Both the position numbers and the translations under genes were made by a program. From Paracoccaceae bacterium (GTDB lineage Bacteria > Pseudomonadota > Alphaproteobacteria > Rhodobacterales > Rhodobacteraceae): a stretch of DNA of 64,000 nucleotides. This document shows positions 9,162-16,192 of this stretch, piece after piece. Within the stretch, counting starts at the first letter, position 1. The number at the start of each line of letters is the position of its first letter. The DNA is taken from positions 124,001 through 188,000 of the forward strand of contig WGNF01000011.1 in NCBI GenBank assembly GCA_016124615.1, in the 5' to 3' direction. The notes beneath the pieces are model-generated. The model searched no databases and had not been told where the DNA came from. It was given only the letters and a program-made list of their open reading frames with translations.

Positions 9162-9183
9162 GGGCCGGCAGCAATGCCGGCCC
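9162..9183 (+). terminator. Hairpin after the SuyB-like gene
   Basis: Perfect 8-base arms (GGGCCGGC and its complement) surround the loop AGCAAT just past the stop codon. No T-run follows, so it may stabilise the 3' end or attenuate transcription into the FAH gene. Confidence 0.4.
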
Positions 9184-9250
9184 GGTTCTCCCCGGGCAGG
9201 AACGCCATCAACGCCCTGCCCTAACAATCTTGCCGGAGACGGTCTGCACC

Positions 9251-10105
9251 ATGAAGCTCTGCTCTTTCCACGCGCAAGGCCAGGCGTCCTACGGCCTCGT
9301 CACCGAGACCGGGATCGTCGATCTGGGCGCGCGCTTCGCCGCCCCCACGTTGCGCGACTTTCTGGCGTCGGGCGATATCGCCAGGGCCCGCGCACTCACC
9401 TCGGAACCGGCCGATTTTGACTTCGACGCCGTGACGCATGACCCGGTGATCCCGAACCCCGACAAGATCATTTGCGTCGGGCTGAACTACAGCGACCACA
9501 TCAAGGAAACCGGTCGCGACGCCTCGCCCTATCCGGTGCTGTTCGCGCGCTTTCCCGGTAGCCAGATCGGCCAGGGCCAGCCGCTGATCAAACCGCACGA
9601 GTCGGATGAGTTCGACTTCGAGGGCGAACTTGCGGTGATCATCGGCAAAACCTGCCGCCGCGTGAGCGAGGCTGATGGGTTGGACGTGGTGGCGGGCTAT
9701 GCCTGCTACAACGATGCCTCCGTGCGCGACTGGCAGCGCCACACTCACCAGCTTTTGCCGGGCAAGGTCTTCGCGGGCACCGGCGCCTTTGGCCCCTGGA
9801 TGGTGACCGCCGATGAAATCCCCGACCCCTCGGCCCTGCACTTGCAAACTCGGCTAAACGGTCAGGTGGTGCAGGACGCCACCACCGATCTGCTGATTTC
9901 CTCGGTGCCCCGGCTGATCGCCTATTGCTCGACAATGCTGCCCCTGCTTCCCGGCGACGTCATCGTAACAGGCACACCCGGCGGTGTCGGCGCCAGGCGG
10001 ACTCCGCCGCTCTGGATGATGGGCGGCGACACCTGCGAAGTTGAAATCTCCGGCATCGGCGTGCTGCGGAACGGTGTGAAGAATGAAGCTGCGGCTCCGT
10101 TTTGA
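9251..10105 (+). CDS. Fumarylacetoacetate hydrolase (FAH)-family protein
   Basis: The 284-residue protein has the FAH C-terminal fold: IICVGLNYSDHIKETGRD, then the metal-binding DEFDFEGELAVIIGK, and GDVIVTGTPGGVGARRTPP near the end. Family members hydrolyse 2,4-diketo acids, decarboxylate oxaloacetate-like acids or hydrate dienoates. A 106-base gap with a hairpin separates it from the SuyB-like gene, but it reads in the same direction and probably ends the same pathway. The substrate is not defined by the sequence. Confidence 0.85.
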   Translation: MKLCSFHAQGQASYGLVTETGIVDLGARFAAPTLRDFLASGDIARARALTSEPADFDFDAVTHDPVIPNPDKIICVGLNYSDHIKETGRDASPYPVLFARFPGSQIGQGQPLIKPHESDEFDFEGELAVIIGKTCRRVSEADGLDVVAGYACYNDASVRDWQRHTHQLLPGKVFAGTGAFGPWMVTADEIPDPSALHLQTRLNGQVVQDATTDLLISSVPRLIAYCSTMLPLLPGDVIVTGTPGGVGARRTPPLWMMGGDTCEVEISGIGVLRNGVKNEAAAPF

Positions 10106-10357
10106 AGCAACCCGATTGTGAATAGGTGTTAGACTCCACGATCCGCCGCGTGGAGTATGCGGACATTGTCACCAGACTTCTGAACCCGCGCAAGTGGCTT
10201 CAGGCGAGACCCGCGAAGGTCAGGTAAGCCATCAGCGCCGCTCGACCTTTGGCGTGGCGGTATGGCATCAGCCGCGGATCATCGAGCCACCGGCTGACCG
10301 AGGCTGCACCATCTTCCAGAGCCTCATGCGCCAGTGTCGGCGCGGCGTCGGCTTCGA
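10106..10357. other. Intergenic segment with no supported gene
   Basis: It begins with a small hairpin (CTCCACG ... CGTGGAG, 10134-10155). On the minus strand an open frame ends at 10200 with a protein-like tail (PRLMPYRHAKGRAALMAYLT) but has no start codon or ribosome site; it may be the decayed end of a lost gene. Nothing firmer can be supported. Confidence 0.4.
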
Positions 10358-10561
10358 CTAGCCGCCGATCGGATGGCCGTTGTCGGGCGGATTGCAGCCC
10401 GGGCAGGTGGGGATTTGGACCGGGCCGCAGTCGTCAACAGATTTGCAGGGCAGGTAAACGACATCAGCGCGCACGGCGACGGCGTTGGCCAGGACGGTGG
10501 CGGCGATCACAACGGCGGCGATCCGGGCGAGCGGATGGGAAGACTGGGAAGCGAGGGTCAT
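10358..10561 (-). CDS. Small secreted cysteine-containing peptide (67 aa), third gene of peptide operon
   Basis: The 67-residue product has a signal peptide (LARIAAVVIAATVLANAVAV, cleavage likely after VRA near residue 32). The short mature part has four cysteines (positions 39, 45, 53, 56; CKSVDDC and CPGC). AAAGGAGA stands before the ATG at 10561, which is preferred over an upstream in-frame ATG at 10633. It lies 34 bases after the second peptide gene and probably depends on the ECF-type promoter at 11126-11149. No family is recognised. Two disulfides in the periplasm or outside the cell are plausible. Confidence 0.65.
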   Translation of the reverse strand: MTLASQSSHPLARIAAVVIAATVLANAVAVRADVVYLPCKSVDDCGPVQIPTCPGCNPPDNGHPIGG

Positions 10562-10595
10562 CTGGGGTCTCCTTTGGGTGAAGGGTGAGGGTCGG

Positions 10596-10841
10596 TCAGC
10601 CGCGCGTAGCGACGGCCGGGGCAGCCACGGCAAGCGCTGGCTCGGGTGCCGCGATGGTCAGGACCGGAACGGGGGCGAGGTTGGGATCGGAAAGCGCAGG
10701 GGCAGCGAGCACGGCGACAGCGGCAGCGGCATAGCCTGGAACCTCGAGCGGGAAGGCATCGGCGGCAGTGGTCAGAACCGCAGGCTGCAGGGCGAGAAAC
10801 GCCACGAGCGAGCGGGTGAAGATCTTGCTGCGAGCGGCCAT
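10596..10841 (-). CDS. Small secreted Ala/Pro-rich peptide (81 aa), second gene of peptide operon
   Basis: The 81-residue product begins MAARSKIFTRSLVAFLALQP, a basic stretch then a hydrophobic core, with cleavage likely after ADA near residue 29. The mature part is almost entirely Ala, Val, Pro and Leu with no cysteine. The ribosome site AAAGGAGATC is strong. It sits 30 bases after the first peptide gene. The signal peptide, strong ribosome site and neighbours argue for a real gene, though low complexity limits confidence. No family is recognised. Confidence 0.6.
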   Translation of the reverse strand: MAARSKIFTRSLVAFLALQPAVLTTAADAFPLEVPGYAAAAVAVLAAPALSDPNLAPVPVLTIAAPEPALAVAAPAVATRG

Positions 10842-10871
10842 GATGGATCTCCTTTTGGCGTTTCTTTGCGG

Positions 10872-11075
10872 TCACTGATTGATGTCGGGGGCCGGCTGCG
10901 TCGGCGGATTGCACATCCACGGCTCGATCCAGCAGGGTTTCGGCGGCGGCGGCGGCGGCGGGATTACACAGGCCTGGCAGTTGCAGGAGCAGCCGCAGGC
11001 CTGGGCCAGCGTGGTGCCGGCTGACAGGATCGCCGCAGAGATCAGTGCGGCGGCAAGGATCGGATGGGCTTTCAT
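10872..11075 (-). CDS. Small secreted Cys/Pro-rich peptide (67 aa), first gene of peptide operon
   Basis: The 67-residue product has a signal peptide (AAALISAAILSAGTTLAQA) directly followed by CGCSCNCQAC, then a run of seven prolines and two further cysteines (48 and 55), seven cysteines in about 41 mature residues. The ATG at 11075 has GAGGAGAC upstream and is preferred over 11120. It is the first gene downstream of a minus-strand ECF-type promoter whose -10 ends 51 bases before the start. Metal binding or a disulfide-rich surface role is possible; no family is recognised. Confidence 0.68.
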   Translation of the reverse strand: MKAHPILAAALISAAILSAGTTLAQACGCSCNCQACVIPPPPPPPKPCWIEPWMCNPPTQPAPDINQ

Positions 11076-11125
11076 AGTCTGTCTCCTCGGGTCGGCAGGC
11101 GCTTCGATTGCGCCTTGCAAGGGAT

Positions 11126-11149
11126 GACGGCGGGGCGGCCGATTTTCCC
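11126..11149 (-). promoter_or_regulatory. ECF-type promoter for the secreted-peptide operon
   Basis: On the minus strand GGGAAAA is followed after exactly 13 bases by CGTC, resembling ECF sigma -35 and -10 elements. It stands back to back with the plus-strand copy at 11159 and points at the first peptide gene, 51 bases from its start codon. Confidence 0.6.
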
Positions 11150-11158
11150 GCCGGTCCC

Positions 11159-11182
11159 GGGAAAATTTCTGCGGTGGCCGTC
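11159..11182 (+). promoter_or_regulatory. ECF-type promoter for the sigma-STAND operon (autoregulation)
   Basis: GGGAAAA-N13-CGTC on the plus strand, 54 bases before the sigma factor start codon. The same architecture occurs twice on the minus strand nearby, so the sigma factor probably drives its own operon together with the secreted-peptide genes. Confidence 0.6.
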
Positions 11183-11235
11183 ACTCCTTTCACAGGCCCC
11201 CGATCCGGGGTGGCCGATCGCGCAAGGAATCGCCC

Positions 11236-12243
11236 GTGAACATTCCCGCACCAGACCTCGCAGAACCGCGAACCCCGGTGCCACGGATCGTGCTTGGCGC
11301 CGCCGGCCCGGCCGATCTAGTCTGGCCCAAGCTGCTGCTTCGGGATGTCGCCATGCAGGACCAGGACGCAACCGACCGGGCCATCATCGCCGCCCTCGAC
11401 ACCGGCGGCCGCGCCGCCTGGGACGCCTTCGTGGCACTGGCAAGCGGCCCGCTCTGGGCCGCAGCCGCGCGCGCGACCCCACGCCGGGCCGAGGCCGAGG
11501 CGCTCTTTACGCAGATCATGCAAGCCTGGTTCGCGGCACGGCAAGACCTGTCGCGGCAACTTGGACGCTTTGGCACCGGCACCGTGCGGGCCTTCCTCGA
11601 TTCGGAGATTGACGCCCAGCTTTCTGCCTGGATGCTCGAGCTCTTCCAGACCGGCGCACCCGGCGCCGCCGAAGTCTTCGTCCGCCTCTTCGCGCGCGAC
11701 ATCCGCCTGTGGGTTGCCCGCGCGACGCCAGCCCAGGCACGCGCGGGCGTGGATGATCGCGTGCAGGAGGTCTTCGTCGGCCTTCTGGCTGAGAGCGCCC
11801 GCCGCATCCGTGCCTATGCCGGCAGCGCACCGCTGCGCGCCTATCTGCGGCGGGTCTGCGTGAACCTCGCAATCGAGGCAGGCAGGCGCGAGCAGGGCCG
11901 CGTGCGCCCGGGCGCCGATCCGGCCCGATCGGGGCGGCCGCGTCTTGTCTCGATCGACGTCGAGGACGACCCACTGGAGTTAACCGACGACGGCCCCGAC
12001 GGCGAACAGGCGCTGATCGACACCGAAGACCTGCTGGCGGAGGCCGCGCGCCTCGAAGCGGTAAAGGCGGCGCTTGCCGCGCTGCCGACGGATGCGCGCC
12101 GGGTGCTTGTCGCGCGCTTCGTCGACGGCCGGAAGCCGCGCGAGATCGCCGAGGCGGAGGGCCGCGACGTGAAGGATATCTACCGCATCCTCGAACGCAA
12201 TTTGGCCCAGCTCAAGGTGAGCCTGGGCGGGAGGCCGTCATGA
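11236..12243 (+). CDS. ECF-like RNA polymerase sigma factor with an apparent duplicated region 2
   Basis: The 335-residue protein ends in a sigma region 4 helix-turn-helix (LPTDARRVLVARFVDGRKPR then EIAEAEGRDVKDIYRILERN). A region-2-like segment covers roughly residues 143-220 (VDDRVQEVFVGLLAESARRI, LRAYLRRVCVNLAIEAGRRE). A similar segment at about 57-130 (AWDAFVALASGPLWAAAARA, AEALFTQIMQAWFAARQDLS) looks like a diverged second copy. Usual ECF factors are near 190 residues, so this one is long. The GTG start at 11236 follows AAGGAAT. Its stop overlaps the next gene (ATGA). No anti-sigma factor is recognised nearby. Confidence 0.78.
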   Translation: MNIPAPDLAEPRTPVPRIVLGAAGPADLVWPKLLLRDVAMQDQDATDRAIIAALDTGGRAAWDAFVALASGPLWAAAARATPRRAEAEALFTQIMQAWFAARQDLSRQLGRFGTGTVRAFLDSEIDAQLSAWMLELFQTGAPGAAEVFVRLFARDIRLWVARATPAQARAGVDDRVQEVFVGLLAESARRIRAYAGSAPLRAYLRRVCVNLAIEAGRREQGRVRPGADPARSGRPRLVSIDVEDDPLELTDDGPDGEQALIDTEDLLAEAARLEAVKAALAALPTDARRVLVARFVDGRKPREIAEAEGRDVKDIYRILERNLAQLKVSLGGRPS

Positions 12244-12710
12244 AAAAACCCAGCCGTCTCGTCATTCTGCGCGACGCGCTGACGCAGCTCGATGCCGAGG
12301 CCGCGGTGCCCGAGCATCTCGTCACTGCCGCGCGGGCCCTCTTCGACCGACCCGAGGTGCCGCAGTGGGAGGTGTTTCGCCTCTTCGCTGCCGCGACCGG
12401 CGGGACGACCGAGGGCCTCGTCTGCACCAGTACCTCTGGCCTCTGGACGCTCGAAATCTTCGCCGGCCTCGCGCCCGAAGATCGCGCCGCGGGCCGCGGC
12501 CAGGTGCTCTTGAGCGTACATCTGGACCACCGCGCCAGTTACGAGGGCCTCACCGCACGCATCTTCATCCACGGGCCGGACGGCGAAACGGTGCTTGCCG
12601 AGGCCGCCGTGGTGGAAGGCGAAGCTTTCGCCGATGTATCGCTTTCGGGACTGGACCTGACCGGGCGGGATGCCGTCAACGTCACCTTCAGCCCGAGGTC
12701 CGGCAAATGA
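12240..12710 (+). CDS. Unknown 156-residue protein between the sigma factor and STAND genes
   Basis: It overlaps the sigma gene by 4 bases and the STAND gene by 4 bases, so all three are translationally coupled. The first 50 residues look helical (LVILRDALTQLDAEAAVPEH). The remainder is rich in alternating hydrophobic and polar residues (LWTLEIFAGL, QVLLSVHLDH, LTARIFIHGP), suggesting a beta-sandwich. There is no signal peptide or membrane segment. By position it could regulate the sigma factor or link it to the membrane NTPase, but no family is recognised. Confidence 0.7.
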   Translation: MKKPSRLVILRDALTQLDAEAAVPEHLVTAARALFDRPEVPQWEVFRLFAAATGGTTEGLVCTSTSGLWTLEIFAGLAPEDRAAGRGQVLLSVHLDHRASYEGLTARIFIHGPDGETVLAEAAVVEGEAFADVSLSGLDLTGRDAVNVTFSPRSGK

Positions 12711-15292
12711 GCGGGCGCGTCTGGGTCTTGCTTACTGCCGGCCGCGGCCAGGGCGTCGCGCGCGAGCTTGCCACCGCGCTCAGCGCGGGGGTCCATGGCC
12801 AGGCGCTACGTCGCGCAGAGGTGGCGGGCGCGGGGCCGGATCTCACGCTGTCAGCCCGCACCGCCGCCGCCGAGGTGTTGCCCATCCTCTACCGCGAGCG
12901 CTACCTTGATCGCCAGATCGTCGTCCGCTTCGCCGCCGAGGAGTTCGGCAACGTCCAGGGGCGCAGCGCCGAACTCGCATTCGCTCTTGGCGTCGCGGCA
13001 GCCGCGGTCAGCCAGGAGTTGCCGCCAGTCGCCGCCACCGGCACCGTCGAGGCGGGCGGCGCCATCGGGGCCGTCGAGGGGCTGGCTGAGAAGTTGGCCG
13101 CCGCACTCGCCATACTGCCCCCGGGCGGCGTCTTCGCCTTCCCGGCCGTCGGCGAGAGCGTGCTGCCCCCCGCTTTGCGCAAAGCGGCGGCCGATGCCGG
13201 CGTCGCCCTGCTGCCGGTCTGGCGGCTGGAGGACGCGCTGGCCCGCCTCGGCCTCGCCATCACCAGAACCTGGCTGGAAAACCCGTTCCGCGGGCTGGAA
13301 CCCTTCGGCTTCGGCGACGCCTCGGTGTTCTTCGGCCGCGCGGCGGAGATCGAGTCTCTCTCTGCCCTGCTCATCCGCCGCGGTGCGATCCTCGTGCAGG
13401 GGCCGAGCGGGGTGGGCAAATCCTCGCTGGTGCAGGCCGGGCTGCTGCCCGCCCTGATCCGCCGCGACCCCGCTGGCAGCGAGCGTCGCTGGGGCCTGAT
13501 CCGCCCGCGCGATCTGCCCGCCGACCCCGACGCCGCGCGCGAGGTGGCCGACCTGGTGCCCGCCATCGCCCGCGCCTTCTGCCATGCCGCGGAAGGCGGC
13601 TTGGGCGAGGCCGCCGCCGAAGGCCCGCTCCCGGAAGGTGGCGCACCCGCCCTGGCGGCCTGGCTGCGGGATTGGGGTGCGCTCCGCCCCGTCCTCGTCG
13701 TCGACCAATTGGAGGAGCTATTCGAACCGCGCCTGACCCCTGCCAACGCCGAGGCATTCGCCACCCTGCTTGCCGCCCTCGCCGACACCGGCGTCGCGCT
13801 CGTTTGCACCATGACCGCCGCTGCGCTGCCCCAACTCGCGGCCCTGCCCCGGCTCGACGCGCTCTTCGGCATCGAAGGCCGCCACCTGATGGAGCCGCGC
13901 CATGACGCGGCACTGATGGAAGCCGTGATCCGGGCTCCGGCCGAAGCGGCAGGCCTCAGCTACGAGCCGGGGCTCGAGGCCGAACTGATCGCCGTCGCCA
14001 GTCATGGCGGGGTGGACGTGCTGCCGCTCCTCGAGCTGCTCCTGACCGAGCTCTACGAGCGCCGAGACGCCGCCGCGGCCGAGCTGCGCTGGAGCGACTA
14101 TCGCGCGGTGGGCGGGCTCGATGGTGTCGTCAGCAGCCGTGCCGACGTGGTCTATCGCGGGCTCGATGCCGACGCGCAGGCAGCGGTCCCCGCGCTTCTC
14201 TGGCTGCTTCTGACGCACGGCGCCGTCGCAGGGACCAACGCGCCCGACCACCCGCTCCAGCGCGTCCTCGCCGCCTATCAGGCCCGTCGGCTCCTGGTCC
14301 GCGACACCGGCGGCACGGCGGGCGAGTTCCGCGCGGCGCATGAGGCGCTCTTGCGCCATTGGCGGCGGGCCGTGGACTTCCGCCAGGAGTACGAGGCCGA
14401 TCTGATGCTCTGGACCGATCTCATGCGCGAGGCTCTGCAATCGGCGCGCGGCGAGCGGGCGCTGATCCCTGCCGGACCGCAACTCGACGCCGCCGTGGCT
14501 CTCGTCCACCGTCGGCAGGGTCTGTGGACGGCGGAAGAAGGCCGCACTATCATCTATGTCGACCGCTCACAGCACGCCCGCCAACGGCGCCACCTCGTCC
14601 TCGGCGCCGTTGCCGCGGTGCCGCTGCTGGTCGGCGTCGGCTGGTCGGGTGCGGTTGCCCGGCGCGCTTGGCTTGCCCGGTTCGAGACCCGCATTTCCTT
14701 CAACGACATCTCCGTGCCAGGTCCGGACTACGTCATCGCTGGCGAACCCTACCTGAACCGCTTCGGCATCACTGTGCCAGACCGGACGCCCGCCGATGCC
14801 CGGCTGGAGATCGTGAACAACCTCGGCTTCTACAACGGCCGCGGGGCCGATCCGGTGGCCGGGCAGAACTTCCTGACCCAAAGTACCGCAACGCCCGCCG
14901 CGCCGATCGACTTTACCTTGGCCTTCGCCCATCCCCCCAAGCGCGTCGGCCTGTTACGGGCGGCACTTTGGGCCGCGACGGCCTCCGGCGTCACCCATGC
15001 CGCCTGGCGGATGGACGCGCTCGACGCCAAGCGCAACGTGATTGGCTCGGTGTCCGAGGATCTGTTGCGCGGAATGCTGAACGATCAGGGCGACATCGTG
15101 CTGCTCAACCTCGAGGCACAGCCGATCAAGACCCTTGGCGGCCGCGTGATCCCGGCGCAGATGTTCACCGTCGCCGACAACGGCGAACCCCTCGCGTCGG
15201 TGCGCATCACCGGCGACAACCGGCTCGGCGGGCGTTACTTCGCCGGCACCCAGTCCGTGCTGATCAACGAACTGGTGCTTTACTACGACTGA
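12707..15292 (+). CDS. Lon-like protease domain / STAND NTPase / membrane-anchored beta-domain fusion (861 aa)
   Basis: Domains in order: an N-terminal Lon-protease-like domain (about 1-185) with Ser87 in VQGRSAELAFALGV and Lys129 in GLAEKLAAAL, 42 residues apart as in the Lon Ser-Lys dyad; a linker ENPFRGLEPFGFGD near 190 typical of novel-STAND (nSTAND1) proteins; Walker A GPSGVGKSS near 231-240 and Walker B VLVVDQLEELFE near 329; helical STAND regions to about 620; one membrane helix (LVLGAVAAVPLLVGVGWSGA, about 630-650); and a C-terminal beta-rich domain of about 200 residues, probably across the membrane. STAND proteins are ligand-triggered switches. Together with the coupled sigma gene this suggests a signal-gated protease or sensor. 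Function unproven. Confidence 0.75.
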   Translation: MSGRVWVLLTAGRGQGVARELATALSAGVHGQALRRAEVAGAGPDLTLSARTAAAEVLPILYRERYLDRQIVVRFAAEEFGNVQGRSAELAFALGVAAAAVSQELPPVAATGTVEAGGAIGAVEGLAEKLAAALAILPPGGVFAFPAVGESVLPPALRKAAADAGVALLPVWRLEDALARLGLAITRTWLENPFRGLEPFGFGDASVFFGRAAEIESLSALLIRRGAILVQGPSGVGKSSLVQAGLLPALIRRDPAGSERRWGLIRPRDLPADPDAAREVADLVPAIARAFCHAAEGGLGEAAAEGPLPEGGAPALAAWLRDWGALRPVLVVDQLEELFEPRLTPANAEAFATLLAALADTGVALVCTMTAAALPQLAALPRLDALFGIEGRHLMEPRHDAALMEAVIRAPAEAAGLSYEPGLEAELIAVASHGGVDVLPLLELLLTELYERRDAAAAELRWSDYRAVGGLDGVVSSRADVVYRGLDADAQAAVPALLWLLLTHGAVAGTNAPDHPLQRVLAAYQARRLLVRDTGGTAGEFRAAHEALLRHWRRAVDFRQEYEADLMLWTDLMREALQSARGERALIPAGPQLDAAVALVHRRQGLWTAEEGRTIIYVDRSQHARQRRHLVLGAVAAVPLLVGVGWSGAVARRAWLARFETRISFNDISVPGPDYVIAGEPYLNRFGITVPDRTPADARLEIVNNLGFYNGRGADPVAGQNFLTQSTATPAAPIDFTLAFAHPPKRVGLLRAALWAATASGVTHAAWRMDALDAKRNVIGSVSEDLLRGMLNDQGDIVLLNLEAQPIKTLGGRVIPAQMFTVADNGEPLASVRITGDNRLGGRYFAGTQSVLINELVLYYD

Positions 15293-15322
15293 GAATGCCC
15301 CAGCGCCCGACGCGACGCGAAA

Positions 15323-15351
15323 GGCCCCGTCCGCACATGGCGAACGGGGTC
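15323..15351. terminator. Bidirectional terminator-like hairpin
   Basis: GGCCCCGT pairs with ACGGGGTC around an interrupted inner stem, in the gap between two convergent genes (STAND gene and the fourth peptide gene). There is no long T-run on either side, so termination strength is uncertain. Confidence 0.45.
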
Positions 15352-15383
15352 CGAAGGGCGGACGTGGCGGGACGGCGGCGGAT

Positions 15384-15587
15384 TTAGTTGCTCGAACCGT
15401 CGAAGGCTTCAGCTGCCTGCGAAATGCCCTCGGCGGCATGCGTGAGCTGCTCGGACGCGTTGTGGTTGGGATCGCCGTTGCAGTACTGGCCGGGCGTGCC
15501 GCAGTCGGCCCAGGCGGCCGTGGTGGACAGGCTGAGGCAGAGCGCCAGGGCGGTCGCGGAGGCGGTGATGAGGCGACGGGTCTGCAT
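15384..15587 (-). CDS. Small secreted peptide (67 aa) with its own ECF-type promoter
   Basis: The 67-residue product has a signal peptide (LITASATALALCLSLSTTAA, cleavage likely after WAD or AWA near 28). The mature part has two cysteines (CGTPGQYC) and a helical tail (ASEQLTHAAEGISQAAEAFD). The ATG at 15587 lies 7 bases after AGGAG; an ATG two codons earlier is too close. The -10 of the promoter at 15640-15663 lies 53 bases upstream, the same distance as for the other two promoters of the set. It shares its 67-residue length with two of the peptides on the other side of the module. Confidence 0.65.
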   Translation of the reverse strand: MQTRRLITASATALALCLSLSTTAAWADCGTPGQYCNGDPNHNASEQLTHAAEGISQAAEAFDGSSN

Positions 15588-15639
15588 GGTCATTCTCCTG
15601 CGTGATGGCGGGTGGACGTTCCCCCCGCATGTCAGGAAG

Positions 15640-15663
15640 GACGGACGGCCGAGGGGTTTTCCC
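15640..15663 (-). promoter_or_regulatory. ECF-type promoter for the fourth secreted-peptide gene
   Basis: On the minus strand GGGAAAA-N13-CGTC, identical in both elements and in spacing to the two promoters at 11126-11182 although more than 4 kb away. It points at the peptide gene starting at 15587. Confidence 0.6.
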
Positions 15664-16192
15664 GGCGTCTCACGAAAAAAATGCGCTGACAGCTCGCGCT
15701 GCTTGAGTCTCGGCTCGCGCGCTCGCCGCCGTCGCCAGCATTTGCTTGGCCCTTGTCGACGCGGGGCTGCTCGGATCGGTAGCTGTTTCCTGCCATCGGT
15801 CGCAACCTGCCAGTCGGCAGCCGCCCCCGGGGCAGTCATCCTTACCTGTCGCGGCGAATGACCGCTTCCCGCCCATCACTCTCAGAGACCCGCATGCGCT
15901 GCGACGCGCACGAACGTCTTGAACGGGCTGGCCTGGACGGTTCGCTGCGGTCTGCATGAGGGGCCGCTTCGAGGCCTTGTCGGCGCGGGGCCTGCCTGTC
16001 GGACCAGTGATGAGGCAGAGAAGGCTTGCCTTAATCCGAACAACGCGCGACCGAGTTTTGTAGCCTGCCCGACGGCCGGGCCATGTGCTTCGGCGAACCG
16101 GCGCTGTGCGGAGGTTCCTCTTGGGGAAACGCGCCTGCCACGTTAGCTAGAAGGCAACCTCGTAACATCGCGCCCACTTTCGGAGAGGCATC
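15664..16192. other. 530-base segment without a supported gene
   Basis: Several overlapping open frames run through this stretch on both strands, but none has a ribosome site, a recognisable domain or codon structure like the neighbours. GGAGAGG just before 16193 belongs to the flavin oxidoreductase gene. No RNA gene or repeat is recognised. Confidence 0.5.

Noticed and set aside
10200..10360. Minus-strand open frame with a protein-like tail (PRLMPYRHAKG...FAGLA)
   Set aside because: No start codon or ribosome site, and it overlaps the end of a peptide gene; noted only as a possible decayed fragment.
15670..15957. 95-residue minus-strand frame in the gap after the STAND module
   Set aside because: Contains the fourth peptide's upstream region side, no ribosome site, no domain and biased composition; treated as non-coding.
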